This document shows, piece by piece, positions 44,182-52,952 of a stretch of 64,000 nt of DNA. The position numbers were made by a program, and so were the translations under genes. Below the pieces are notes generated by a model that worked only from the letters and a program-made list of their open reading frames with translations, did no database searches and was not told the origin of the DNA. Numbering within the stretch: position 1 is the stretch's first letter; each line of letters opens with the position of its first letter. This stretch comes from Paraburkholderia acidipaludis NBRC 101816 (GTDB lineage: Bacteria > Pseudomonadota > Gammaproteobacteria > Burkholderiales > Burkholderiaceae): the NCBI RefSeq assembly GCF_000684975.1, contig NZ_BAXZ01000022.1, positions 66,866-130,865 of the forward strand, written 5' to 3'.

Positions 44182-44505
44182 TGCGGTCACTCCTTGTGCG
44201 AAAGCGGATGAGGCGGCGGCGCGCCTGTGACGACGGCGGCGGCGCCGGTGCGCCGGGGAGACTACGGTTAGCGTACCCGAGCCGCCGAAGATGCGCAGAA
44301 AGCCGGCCAAACGACAGCAAGCCGGTACGACGATCAAACATCTAATTTCGAGAAAGCGCGCGCGACGGAATTTGTGCTAATTTGTGTTCAGTTGCATTTA
44401 TCTCAAACAGGCTAAATTAGCCCGTATGATTTGGAGTCCATATCAATAAATCGATGTGCGGGGAAGTCCTGCAGGATCCCGTTCCGCACCCGCCTTGTCT
44501 TTCTC
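44182..44505. other. Intergenic with a short palindrome
   Basis: About 324 bp between the aldo/keto reductase and an unknown gene. AT-rich toward the right. It holds the perfect palindrome GGCTAA-A-TTAGCC (44410-44422), a possible operator or small hairpin for the following gene. Nothing else seen. Confidence 0.5.
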
Positions 44506-45168
44506 ATGCCAACCGATTACACCGCCTCCTTTACCCTCTGGGTTGTCGTTCGTTCCCAAAGCCGTCCCGACGGCTCGCGCTTCGTCGAGCCCGCGTGGAC
44601 GGGCGACGGCGAGCGCAGCGGCGTCGCCATCTTCGTTTCACGCCTCGATGCGCACATTTACGCGACACTGCGTAACGGATGGCTTGCCGGCGACGGCGCG
44701 GACAAGTGGCACTGCCTCTCCTTGCAGGCGTTCGATCTGCATGCCTACGCCCGCGACCAGAACGACAGCGTGAACTGCGCCGCGGTGTTCGGCTTTGCCT
44801 GCGACGCCGAAGGCGCGCTGGTCATGTCACGCGGCGCGCCGTGCCCGAGCTACTTCGAACTCACGTTCGACCTGCCGGAGGACATCGCGGACGTGGTATT
44901 CCATTTCAACCAGGCCGTGTTTGAAGCCATGTGCGTGCTCTGGCAGGAGATCGGCGCGCGTGCGCAGCCGCAGTCGATCAATCGCACCGAGGCCATGAGC
45001 GATGGTGCCTTCGCATGGCTGCTCGATATCGCGCTGAGCGTTGCGACCGAGACCGGCGCCGTGGCCAAAGCCGATCACTGGACGGTGTTCGAGCCGCTTT
45101 CCATGCGCTGGCTCCGCGCGCCGACCGAGGTTGACGCGATGCAGGGGGCGAAGCCGACATTGCACTGA
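44506..45168 (+). CDS. Conserved protein of unknown function
   Basis: A 220-residue soluble protein starting MPTDYTASFTLWVVVRSQSR. It has a mixed alpha/beta look, with aromatic segments DKWHCLSLQAFDLHAYARDQ cut to DKWHCLSLQAFDLHA and EDIADVVFHFNQAVFEAM. No signal peptide or membrane span. An in-frame TTG at 44431 could extend it by 25 residues, but neither start has a strong ribosome site. No family recognised; likely restricted to Burkholderia-type genomes. Confidence 0.65.
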   Translation: MPTDYTASFTLWVVVRSQSRPDGSRFVEPAWTGDGERSGVAIFVSRLDAHIYATLRNGWLAGDGADKWHCLSLQAFDLHAYARDQNDSVNCAAVFGFACDAEGALVMSRGAPCPSYFELTFDLPEDIADVVFHFNQAVFEAMCVLWQEIGARAQPQSINRTEAMSDGAFAWLLDIALSVATETGAVAKADHWTVFEPLSMRWLRAPTEVDAMQGAKPTLH

Positions 45169-45212
45169 CTTCGCGCCGTGGCGAGCTCCCGTACCGCCGC
45201 CCTCACGCCAAC

Positions 45213-45707
45213 TCACACCAGCAGCGAGACGATGCCGCCGATCGTGAGCCCCGCAGCCAGCCATCTGCCGGCGGAATACGCGTCGTTCGGGTCCGCGGGC
45301 AGGTCGGGACGCTCCAGTCCGAGCACGCCGTCTACCAGCGAGCGCACGGGTTGGGCGTTGGCCCCGTCGTCGGTTTCGCCGTCCGTGTCGCCGGAGTCAC
45401 TGGTGTTGCCCGCCGCCAATGGATCCGAGGGATCGTCGATGACGATCACGACATCACCGCCGTTGTCGGTCTCGACGCCATCGCCCTCGTCGCCGCCGTC
45501 GTCGTCCGCCGCTGCGGCCGCATAACCTGCCGGCGAGATGTCGACCGCGTCGTCCTGCGAGACGGACGCGGGCGCGCTCGTGCCGGATAGCGTCGAGTCA
45601 TCGTTCGCCGACTGGCTCGCGGCAGACGCGGCGACACCCGAGCCCGTGCCGGGCAGGTTCGCCGCCACGCTGCCGGACGAGACCGGCGTCATACCTACTG
45701 ATTCCAT
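45213..45707 (-). CDS. Acidic low-complexity protein with C-terminal membrane segment
   Basis: A 164-residue protein. Most of it is Ser/Ala/Asp/Gly-rich and strongly acidic (runs such as DDDGGDEGDGVETDNGGD), without a signal peptide. The last 18 residues are hydrophobic (GRWLAAGLTIGGIVSLLV) and could anchor it in a membrane tail-first. AGGAGGCG precedes ATG 45707, which supports translation. No family recognised. It may be disordered. Confidence 0.6.
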   Translation of the reverse strand: MESVGMTPVSSGSVAANLPGTGSGVAASAASQSANDDSTLSGTSAPASVSQDDAVDISPAGYAAAAADDDGGDEGDGVETDNGGDVVIVIDDPSDPLAAGNTSDSGDTDGETDDGANAQPVRSLVDGVLGLERPDLPADPNDAYSAGRWLAAGLTIGGIVSLLV

Positions 45708-45890
45708 GTTCGCCTCCTGAGGCCTATCACACGCCCGGGGGATGTTCCCACGCCGCGGCTGCGTATCGGTCCACGAAAAGCGCGTAAAAACGCGTGGTAT
45801 TTCGCGGCGCCGGGAATCGCCGGTGCTGCCACAATGGCGGCATCGCAGGTTGTGCGTGCACCCATGTACGCCGACGCAAACGTATGCACC

Positions 45891-46268
45891 ATGAAGCACA
45901 CCTTAACGTCGAATGTGGACGAACCCGATGCACGGACGGGGGCCGTCAGCCTCTATCGCGGGGCTGACTTGAACGAGCCTTCGCGGCGCATGCTGTTCGA
46001 GGCGCTCTACCGCGCGCGCTTTCTGCAGGCGCATGCGCGCCTGCCCGATGCGCTCGAGCGCGATCACAACGACGACTACATTCAGAGCGGTCCGCAGATT
46101 GCGTGGGAAATCTGGCAGGCCGCGCATGCGCGCGCGCTGGAGCTGGCCGCGCAGATTTGCGAGCGCCGCCAGGACGCGCACACGAGCCAGTACGACAAGG
46201 CCGTGTGCCGCCTCTGCGCGCGCGATATTCGCGCGTTGCTGCGTGCCATGGACCGGAGCAGTATTTGA
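45891..46268 (+). CDS. Small protein of unknown function next to orphan FlhC
   Basis: A 125-residue, mostly helical protein with DYIQSGPQIAWEIWQAAHARA in the middle and CRLCARDIRALLRAM near the end. Two upstream in-frame ATGs (45834, 45864) are possible; none has a strong ribosome site. It is not FlhD, although it faces the orphan flhC with only 4 bp between stops. No family recognised. Confidence 0.55.
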   Translation: MKHTLTSNVDEPDARTGAVSLYRGADLNEPSRRMLFEALYRARFLQAHARLPDALERDHNDDYIQSGPQIAWEIWQAAHARALELAAQICERRQDAHTSQYDKAVCRLCARDIRALLRAMDRSSI

Positions 46269-46272
46269 GCCG

Positions 46273-46992
46273 TCAGGCCGGCTCCGGGAGGGCCACGCGG
46301 GAGAGAGGTGCCGCGCGAGCCATGGTGTGCCGGGCGTTGAGCGTGCGCGACACTTCGTCGAGCATCACCATCATTTCCTCGGGCACGTCGCCGTAGAGAG
46401 AGCCGGCGCGTGGCGGCATCCCGAACGAGACAGGCGAGCGTCTTTCGTCGTCGCCGGCTTCGCGCGTGGCCGCCTGCGCGGGGCGAGTGATTGCCGCGCG
46501 CGAAGGCGGCGCACAGACGCAGCAAACGGACGGCTTGTTCGTTTCGTGCATGTGCCGCACGAAGCGCCCCGAGCAGACGGGGCAGGGCGCGAGCGTCAAG
46601 AGTCCGCCTTCGAAGAAGCGCAGCAGGGTCCACGCGCGCGTGAAGCTGAGCACGCGTTCAATGCCGGTGCAATAGCAGTGTTCGATATAAAGGCGGTAGG
46701 CGCGCGTGAGCGCATCGAGGCGCGTGCAGCACGCCACGTCCCTGAGAAACAGATAGATGTTGTAGAAGAGCGATGCATGGACGTTCGGCAGCCACGTGAA
46801 ATACCAGTCGGCCGAAAACGGCAGCATGCCCTTGGGCGGCGACGCGCCCTTGAGTTCGCGATACAGCCGGATCATGCGCGTTCTCGAGAGCTTCAGCTCT
46901 TTTTCGAGTACCGGCATGCGCGCGCCTAGCTGGATGAGCTCGATGGCGCGCAGCACTTCGCGCGCATCTTCGGTCACACTGCCTTTGTACAT
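46273..46992 (-). CDS. flhC: Orphan FlhC-like flagellar master activator
   Basis: A 239-residue protein with the FlhC pattern: LGARMPVLEKELKLSRTRMIRLYRE, then GASPPKGMLPFSADWYFTW, and the zinc-binding four-cysteine cluster CPVCSGRFVRH ... CCVCAPPSR. FlhC normally works as a FlhD4C2 complex that turns on flagellar class II genes. Here no flhD is adjacent, and the C-terminal tail is about 45 residues longer than in E. coli FlhC. It could pair with FlhD encoded elsewhere or act alone on a separate set of genes. The TTAGC/GCTAA inverted repeat at 47091-47106 lies about 100 bp upstream. Confidence 0.85.
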   Translation of the reverse strand: MYKGSVTEDAREVLRAIELIQLGARMPVLEKELKLSRTRMIRLYRELKGASPPKGMLPFSADWYFTWLPNVHASLFYNIYLFLRDVACCTRLDALTRAYRLYIEHCYCTGIERVLSFTRAWTLLRFFEGGLLTLAPCPVCSGRFVRHMHETNKPSVCCVCAPPSRAAITRPAQAATREAGDDERRSPVSFGMPPRAGSLYGDVPEEMMVMLDEVSRTLNARHTMARAAPLSRVALPEPA

Positions 46993-47251
46993 GACACGGG
47001 GCTCTCCATGAGACAGGTGAGACAGGTGCGATAGCCACGGCGGCCGGGCGCGGGTTCCTGAACGTGCTGGCGATTATAGAAGCGCGCTTATTAGCGTCAA
47101 GGCTAATATTCTGGAGCGGTTTGAAAGATTTTTCGTCGCTTGCGGCCTGCTCGTAACGGTGGCTTCTTTTAATACCGATTATCATAGAGCCCTGCTGCGT
47201 ATCCCGCGCGGCTCGCGGGATACGCGAGCGCCTGTTATCGACTGCCAATCA

Positions 47252-48208
47252 ATGATTTCTCGTTTTTCCGCCTCGTTCGCTTCGTCTCGCGAAGACCGCA
47301 AGCGTGCGCCCCGCCGTGCGCTCGGCGGCATCCTGAGCAGCTTCGGCGGCGGTGCGCCGGGCTGTCCCGTGGACGCTCCCGCAAACGCGCCGCGGCGTGC
47401 GCTCATCAAGGGCACCGTTAGCGCGCTTGCGCTGGGCAGTTGCGCGAGTACGCTGTTGAGCGCCTGCGGCGGCGATTTCGCGGGCGGCAGCGGTTCACAG
47501 GACGACGCCACGCCAACCCTCAAGTCGGTGGCCAACTTCCGCGACGTGGCGGGCGCGGCGCCCGGCTATGCCACGAGCGACGGCGCGCGCGTCCGGCGCG
47601 GACTGATCTATCGCTCGGACGCGCTGACGCTCAGCGCCGCCGACGCCGTCACGCTGCAGAACCTTGGCGTGACGACCGTGTACGATCTGCGCACGCCGGC
47701 GGAAAGCGGCCAGACGCCCGACGCGCAGGTCGCGGGCGCGAGTTACGTTGCGATCAATGTGCCCGGCACGGCAACGCCGCCGTCGTTTGCGGGCATGTCG
47801 GCGCAGGAACTGGATGCGGCCATGCAGGGCGAGTGGAACGCATTCATCGCCGGACGCGTGCAGGCTTCGGCTTACGGCGAGCTGTTGAACCAGATCGCGC
47901 AAGCGTCGGGGCCGCAAATCATCACCGGGGGCACGGGGGTGGACGCGGTGGGATGGGCGAGCGCCTTGCTGCTCCTGATCGCAAACGTGCCGCTCGAAAT
48001 CGTCGTCAAGGACTTTCTGCTGACGAATGCGTACCGTTCGACCGGCGTGGATGCGGTGAACGCCGCTCCGCCCGTGCAGAGCAGCTATTTGCAGGCCGCT
48101 TTCGACGCGCTGCAGTCGAACTACGGCGATCTCAGCCGCTACCTCACGGTGGGCCTCGGTCTCGCGCCCGCTACGATCGACCTGCTGCGCAGCCGCCTCG
48201 TCGCGTAG
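47252..48208 (+). CDS. Exported lipoprotein of the tyrosine phosphatase family lacking catalytic Cys and Arg
   Basis: A 318-residue protein. A twin-arginine segment (RRALIKGTVSALALGS) and lipobox LSAC near residue 70 predict Tat export and lipidation. The body matches bacterial Y_phosphatase3-type enzymes: SVANFRDVAGAAPGYATSDG, VRRGLIYRSDAL, TTVYDLRTPAE. In active relatives the P-loop reads close to HCTAGKDRTGWA; here residues 223-236 read IITGGTGVDAVGWA, without the nucleophile Cys and the phosphate-binding Arg. The downstream ASALLLLIANVPLEIV and LLTNAYRS are well kept. So it is probably a phosphate- or ligand-binding pseudo-enzyme. The start is uncertain; ATG 47252 gives the most sensible N-terminus. 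Confidence 0.82.
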   Translation: MISRFSASFASSREDRKRAPRRALGGILSSFGGGAPGCPVDAPANAPRRALIKGTVSALALGSCASTLLSACGGDFAGGSGSQDDATPTLKSVANFRDVAGAAPGYATSDGARVRRGLIYRSDALTLSAADAVTLQNLGVTTVYDLRTPAESGQTPDAQVAGASYVAINVPGTATPPSFAGMSAQELDAAMQGEWNAFIAGRVQASAYGELLNQIAQASGPQIITGGTGVDAVGWASALLLLIANVPLEIVVKDFLLTNAYRSTGVDAVNAAPPVQSSYLQAAFDALQSNYGDLSRYLTVGLGLAPATIDLLRSRLVA

Positions 48209-48262
48209 TTGCGTTGGAGGTGCGTTGTGCGCGGGGGCTGGCGCGTGCCGCTCCCGCGCGCG

Positions 48263-49525
48263 TCAGGCGGCGGGCAGCACGATCCGCACGCGCAAGCCGC
48301 CTTCCGGGTGATTCGAAAGCTCGCAGCGGCCGCCCTGGTTGCGGGTGAGGCGGGTGACGATCGCGAGGCCGAGCCCGCAGTGGCCCTCGCCGCCGCGGGC
48401 TTCGTCGAGCCGCACGAACGGCTTGAGGGCGGCGGCCACCCGTTCGGCGGGAATGCCGGCACCGTGGTCGCGTACTTCGATCGACCAGTGCTGGCCTTCG
48501 CGGCGCGTGGAGATCTCGATGGGCGGTACGCCGTGTTCCAGCGCGTTGTCCGCCAGATTCGAAACGAGGCGATCGAGCAACGTGCGCGGCATGCGAAATT
48601 CCGGACCGGCGCGCAGATCCAGCCGGAAGAGTTCTTCGCCCTCGTCGGCGGTATCGGCGCTGAACTGCTCGCGCAGCAGCGCCTCGACTTCCACCTCGGG
48701 GCTCGTTTCGGGCCGCTGGCGCGCGAATTCCAGGAACTGCTGAACGATGTCGGTGAGCGAATCGACCTCGCGGATGATCTGTTCGCGCTCGCGTTCCGAA
48801 CCCAGCATGCTCGCGCGCAGCTTGAGCCGCGTGAGCGGCGACTTGAGATCGTGCGCCACGCCCGCGAGCATGACAGCCTGATCGTCGTCCGCTTCGTTGA
48901 GCTGCTTCATCATGCCGTTGAACGAGCCGATCAACTCGCGCAGTTCGTGCGGCCCGCGCTCGCTCATGGGCGCGGGCCGCTGGCCCGTGCCGAACGCACG
49001 CGCGGCCTGGGCCACGCGCGAGAGCGGGCGCTGCATCTGCCACACCGCAAGCAGCGAAAGGACGAGCGACATGGCCAGCAGCGCGCCGGCCTCGAGAATG
49101 GGGTTAGGCGGCGGCGGCAGGTCGATGGGCGCGACGATCCAGACCGGGCGGCCCGCAAAGCGTATCCACAGCGCGTGCGCATGGCTCGTGTCGGTGAGAA
49201 TCTCCGTGCCCGGCGGCAGATCGCGCAGCAACTGCCGGCGCAGGTCGGCGAGCGGCTCGCGCGTGGGCGTTTCCAGATGGACGTCGGCCGGCATGTTCCA
49301 GGTGGGCACGAGATGCACGCGCAGCGCGGGCGCGAGTTCGACCTCGTCGGGCGCCGCCCCGTTCGCGGCGTGCAGCATGAGCAGCAGGCCGCGCTCGAAC
49401 CCTTCGAGTTCGTGCCGGCGCGGCTGGTGCGCGAACACGGCGAACCAGCCCGCCTGGATCGCGAACAACACGAGCGTGGACATCAGGGCCATGCGCCCGA
49501 ACAGCGTGTTGAACGGATTGCTCAT
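48263..49525 (-). CDS. Sensor histidine kinase (EnvZ-like)
   Basis: A 420-residue membrane kinase: TM1 at about 10-32, a periplasmic domain of about 110 residues, TM2 at about 145-165, HAMP, then HisKA with phospho-acceptor His in GVAHDLKSPLTRLKLRAS and an ATPase domain (NLADNALEHG N box, DHGAGIPAE G1, GHCGLGLAIV G2). It overlaps the response regulator stop by 4 bp (ATGA), so the two are a coupled pair. The signal is unknown; EnvZ-like domain order suggests envelope or osmotic input. Confidence 0.92.
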   Translation of the reverse strand: MSNPFNTLFGRMALMSTLVLFAIQAGWFAVFAHQPRRHELEGFERGLLLMLHAANGAAPDEVELAPALRVHLVPTWNMPADVHLETPTREPLADLRRQLLRDLPPGTEILTDTSHAHALWIRFAGRPVWIVAPIDLPPPPNPILEAGALLAMSLVLSLLAVWQMQRPLSRVAQAARAFGTGQRPAPMSERGPHELRELIGSFNGMMKQLNEADDDQAVMLAGVAHDLKSPLTRLKLRASMLGSEREREQIIREVDSLTDIVQQFLEFARQRPETSPEVEVEALLREQFSADTADEGEELFRLDLRAGPEFRMPRTLLDRLVSNLADNALEHGVPPIEISTRREGQHWSIEVRDHGAGIPAERVAAALKPFVRLDEARGGEGHCGLGLAIVTRLTRNQGGRCELSNHPEGGLRVRIVLPAA

Positions 49526-50262
49526 GCGCCAATGACGGCACCGCTCGCCCCGCGCGCTTCTTCCGGCACCGGCACGAACACATAGCCTTTGCCGCGCACC
49601 GTCTGCACGTAGCGCGGCGCCGAGGGGTCGTCCTCGATCACGCGGCGCAGGCGCCAGATCGGCACGTCGAGGCTGCGGTCGCGAAACGCGAGACCGTCTG
49701 CGTGCAGCAGGTCGTGGATCAGCACGCGCGACATCACGCGGTAGGGATTGCGCGAGAAGATCTTCAGCAGTGCGAACGCCCCGTCTCTGAGCGCGACATG
49801 CTGGCCCTCGCGCAACAGGGCGCGCGTGGCGAAGTCGAGCTCGAACGGACCGAAGCGAAAGCGATCGCGCAGTTCCGGCGCACTCGGCACGATGTCGCCG
49901 CGCCGGCGCAGCACGGTCTGGATGCGCAGCAGCAGCTCCTGCGGGTCGAAAGGCTTCGCGACATAATCGTCCGCGCCGAGTGTCAGACCCGCAATGCGAT
50001 CCACCACGGTGCCGCGCGCGGAAGCGAAGATCACGGGGATCGTGTCGCCTTCGGCGCGCAACGCGGCGAGCGCGCGCAGACCGTCGGTGCCGGGCATCAT
50101 GACGTCGAGCACCACCACGGACGGCCGCTCGCGTTCGAGCCGCCGACCGAGGTGGGTAGCGTCGTGCAGGACGGAGGCCTCAAAGCCATTTGCTCTGAGG
50201 AATCGGCAGAGGAGATCGCGCACGACCGGATCGTCGTCGACGATGAGAACGTGTGGACTCAT
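49522..50262 (-). CDS. OmpR-family response regulator
   Basis: A 246-residue regulator: receiver domain with acidic pocket DDDP near residue 9 and phospho-acceptor Asp in VVVLDVMMPGTDGL, Lys in DDYVAKPFDPQELLL, and a C-terminal winged helix (about 150-238) ending in RYVQTVRGKGYVF. It is transcribed before its kinase. The LprI-like gene lies 79 bp upstream on the same strand and may be part of the same operon or a target. Confidence 0.93.
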   Translation of the reverse strand: MSPHVLIVDDDPVVRDLLCRFLRANGFEASVLHDATHLGRRLERERPSVVVLDVMMPGTDGLRALAALRAEGDTIPVIFASARGTVVDRIAGLTLGADDYVAKPFDPQELLLRIQTVLRRRGDIVPSAPELRDRFRFGPFELDFATRALLREGQHVALRDGAFALLKIFSRNPYRVMSRVLIHDLLHADGLAFRDRSLDVPIWRLRRVIEDDPSAPRYVQTVRGKGYVFVPVPEEARGASGAVIGA

Positions 50263-50341
50263 CCCGAAATTTTATTCGATGTCGACGTCCTGGCGAAAAA
50301 GCCGATCAAGCCGATTTCTTACCTATCCTTACATGGGCCGC

Positions 50342-51067
50342 TTACCGGACCGTAACCGCGCCTTCCTGGGTTTGGGCCTGGAGCGGCGATTGCGGCGGCA
50401 TGGGCGTTGCCGCGGCAGCGGTTGTCGTTGCAGTTGCCGCCGGTGCCGCCGGTGTCGATGCCGCGGTAGGTGCCGCGCCGTGCGCCGCCGCTTCGGCAAG
50501 ATGCTTCTGGCGCGCGTCGGCGGCAACGCCGCTCGGCATCTTGTGCAGATGAAGCTTCGAATCGGGCTGCGCTTCTGCCTTCGCGGCGGCATTCGGGTTT
50601 TCGCACGTAATGCCCTTTATTTGCAGCACGGCGTCCTGGGCTGCGGGCGCCAGCTGCTGATCGACCACGCCCGTGCGCACGCGCTCCGCGCTGGCCTCTT
50701 TGCCATGCTGCAGATCGCCCTGCAGTTCGGCGATGCGGCGGTCGTACCAGTCCGCTACGCACGCCTTGTCCTTGCAGTTGTGCTGGCGCCATTGCCACTG
50801 GCTGATACGGTCGGCTTCGAGCGCGGTGGTATCGGGCGTGGCCTCGACGGCGCCGCGATAGAGGGCGGCCAGCTTGTCGTCGAGCGCGGAAAGTTGCGGA
50901 TCGCTACAGATGAGCCGCTCCGAAGCGGACGCATTGTGCGGGCAGTGAAAGCTGGCCGCGTGCGCGAGCGATGCGCCGGCCAGCGACGCAAAGAGTGCGA
51001 GAGCGGGAACGAGCGCGGCGCGGCGGTTCAGCGCCGGGGCGCGATGAGGATTCGGTTGTCGGTTCAT
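50342..51067 (-). CDS. Secreted LprI/DUF1311-family protein
   Basis: A 241-residue exported protein. A signal peptide ends at about ASLAHA|ASFHC. The DUF1311 (LprI-like) motif follows: SFHCPHNASASERLICSDP, LDDKLAALYRGAV, and the tryptophan/cysteine end WQWRQHNCKDKACVADWYD. LprI of Mycobacterium inhibits lysozyme; many DUF1311 proteins have no proven role. The C-terminal 60 residues are an Ala/Thr/Pro-rich tail. ATG 51067. It lies directly upstream of the response regulator/kinase pair. Confidence 0.82.
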   Translation of the reverse strand: MNRQPNPHRAPALNRRAALVPALALFASLAGASLAHAASFHCPHNASASERLICSDPQLSALDDKLAALYRGAVEATPDTTALEADRISQWQWRQHNCKDKACVADWYDRRIAELQGDLQHGKEASAERVRTGVVDQQLAPAAQDAVLQIKGITCENPNAAAKAEAQPDSKLHLHKMPSGVAADARQKHLAEAAAHGAAPTAASTPAAPAATATTTAAAATPMPPQSPLQAQTQEGAVTVR

Positions 51068-51467
51068 GGCGGGTTCGATTGCATTGAAGTGACAAGGGCG
51101 GCAGGCCGCGCGCACGCACGGTGCCTTCGAGCTGGCTCGATCTCGCGTGCGGCGCCGCCTGCCGGCGCATTGCCGTAGGGCGCGCCGGTCAAAGTTAGCG
51201 CAGCCGCGCTCGCGCAAAGGCCCGCTCAAGAGCGGCTTCGGGCTGTTGCTTACGAAACGTTTCAAATGGGGGCGGTTGATGAAACGGCTTGTGTAATGCG
51301 TGACGCATGCCGCTTACCGTGCGGGAGATTCGCGAAGACCCGGGAAGCCGCGGCCAACATGAGCCGGTGTCCGGAGCATCGGAGCCTGCATGCGGGGCCG
51401 ATCATGAATGCGATTCCCACGCGCCGTACGCCGCGTCGTTCAACATATCGCATTCCTCACCGTCTCC
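51068..51467. other. Intergenic divergent region
   Basis: About 400 bp between the LprI-like gene and a lipoprotein gene on the other strand. No supported gene or clear promoter. The frames crossing it have unnatural composition. Confidence 0.5.
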
Positions 51468-52076
51468 ATGCCACAGGAAATTCGCTCTTGCTCCACCGGT
51501 ATCCCTCTGCGCGCGAGGCCGTGGCGTGCGGGCATGGCAGCGCTCGCGGCGTCGTTCGCGCTCAACGGTTGCGCGTGGACGCTCATTACCGCCGCCGACG
51601 CCACGGGCTCCGTGATCCAGGCCGGCTACGCGGTCGCCTCGAATTACTCGTCGCCCAAGTTCTTCACCGGCGAGCCCGCGAACGTCGGCTCGATCTGCAT
51701 CGAACTCAATCCGCTGGTCACGTCCGCCGACTTCGTGCCTTCGCTGCAGCTCGCGCTCGCGGAACGCGGCGTGCGTTCGGACCTCTACAGTCCCGGCACC
51801 GAGCCGATCAGCTGCGAAGCAAGGCTCGTCTACAACGCTTCGATCGAGTTCGGCAAACCGACCTTCTCCGACGAAAACCGCGCCTATCTTTCGACGATCA
51901 ACATCGCGATCTTCGAGCACAACCGTATCGTCTCGACCGCGCACTACGAAGTGCACGGCCTTGGCACCGACCGCTATTCGAGCGCGGCGGTGAAACTCAA
52001 GGGCATGGTGGATCAGATGGTGGTCGACCAGCGCAAGCTGGGCGGCACGTTCGAATCCGCTTCGAGCGGCCAGTAG
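51468..52076 (+). CDS. Lipoprotein of unknown function
   Basis: A 202-residue exported lipoprotein. A long basic N-region precedes the hydrophobic stretch AGMAALAASFALNGC, whose lipobox LNGC predicts lipid attachment. The mature part is a mixed fold with SSPKFFTGEPANVGSICIEL and RLVYNASIEFGKPTF; it may resemble small DUF-type outer-membrane lipoproteins. ATG 51468 is one of several possible starts. A lone response regulator gene follows 72 bp later on the same strand. Confidence 0.7.
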   Translation: MPQEIRSCSTGIPLRARPWRAGMAALAASFALNGCAWTLITAADATGSVIQAGYAVASNYSSPKFFTGEPANVGSICIELNPLVTSADFVPSLQLALAERGVRSDLYSPGTEPISCEARLVYNASIEFGKPTFSDENRAYLSTINIAIFEHNRIVSTAHYEVHGLGTDRYSSAAVKLKGMVDQMVVDQRKLGGTFESASSGQ

Positions 52077-52148
52077 GCCACGCGCCAGGAAAGATACGGA
52101 AAGACTGCGGGCCTTTGCCCGCCGACCCACGTCGCTTACGATCCCCGC

Positions 52149-52910
52149 ATGGCAAATACCGTCTTTCTGGTTGACGACGACGCGGTGGTGCGCGACGTCA
52201 CCGCTGAATATCTCCAGGTGCGCGGCTTCAGCGTCACCGCGCTGCCGTCGGCGCGCGCCTTGCAGCAGCGTCTGCGCATCGAACGGCCGCAGATCGTCGT
52301 GCTCGACATCATGATGCCCGAGCTCGACGGCATCAGCGCGCTGCGCGAGCTGCGCGCGAGCGGCGACGATGTGCCCGTGATCCTGCTCACGGCGCGCAAC
52401 GAGGTGATCGACCGCGTGCTGGGCCTTGAATTCGGCGCCGACGACTACGTCGGCAAGCCGTTCGATCCGGGCGAGCTCGTTGCCCGCATCCGCACGGTTA
52501 TCCGCCGCCGCGGCGCCAACGCAACGGGCGCGCCGGAGAGCCGCGCGTCGTTCCGCTTCGGCCCGTACGAACTCGATTTCCGCTCGCGCGAACTCTTTCG
52601 CGGCGAAGAGCGCATTCCGCTGCGTTCGAGCGAATTCGCGTTTCTCAAGCTGTTCGTCAATCATGCGATGACGATGCTCACGCGCGAGCAGATCATCGAA
52701 ATCATCTACGGCGAGGCGGGACGCTACCGCAACCGCAGCCTCGACGTGGCGATCTGGCGGCTGCGCCGGCTCATCGAAACCGATCCTTCCGAGCCGCGTT
52801 ACCTGCAGACCGTCTGGGGCCGTGGCTATGTTTTCGTGCCCGATGGCGAAGTGGGGTATGCCGAGCGCTGCATCGAGATGGCGCTGGACCTGCAGCGCGA
52901 GGGCGAGTAA
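52149..52910 (+). CDS. Lone OmpR-family response regulator
   Basis: A 253-residue regulator with receiver domain (DDDA near residue 8, phospho-acceptor Asp in IVVLDIMMPELDGI, Lys in DDYVGKPFDPGELV) and C-terminal winged helix ending in RYLQTVWGRGYVF. No histidine kinase is adjacent, so its partner is elsewhere or it uses the kinase of the neighbouring system at 48263-49525. It resembles that system's regulator closely enough to suggest duplication. It converges on the flgH-like gene. Confidence 0.92.
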   Translation: MANTVFLVDDDAVVRDVTAEYLQVRGFSVTALPSARALQQRLRIERPQIVVLDIMMPELDGISALRELRASGDDVPVILLTARNEVIDRVLGLEFGADDYVGKPFDPGELVARIRTVIRRRGANATGAPESRASFRFGPYELDFRSRELFRGEERIPLRSSEFAFLKLFVNHAMTMLTREQIIEIIYGEAGRYRNRSLDVAIWRLRRLIETDPSEPRYLQTVWGRGYVFVPDGEVGYAERCIEMALDLQREGE

Positions 52911-52924
52911 AAAAAGGCGCGGCT

Positions 52925-52946
52925 GAGCGGCGCTCGTGCGCCGCTC
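52925..52946 (-). terminator. Hairpin between convergent genes
   Basis: GAGCGGCGC (52925-52933) and GCGCCGCTC (52938-52946) form a perfect 9-bp stem with a 4-nt loop. On the minus strand a run of seven T residues follows about 8 nt later, so it probably ends the flgH-like transcript. Confidence 0.55.
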
Positions 52947-52952
52947 GGCGGA

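Noticed and set aside
45891..46268. Missing FlhD partner of the orphan FlhC
   Set aside because: The small neighbouring protein shows no FlhD pattern and faces flhC from the opposite strand.
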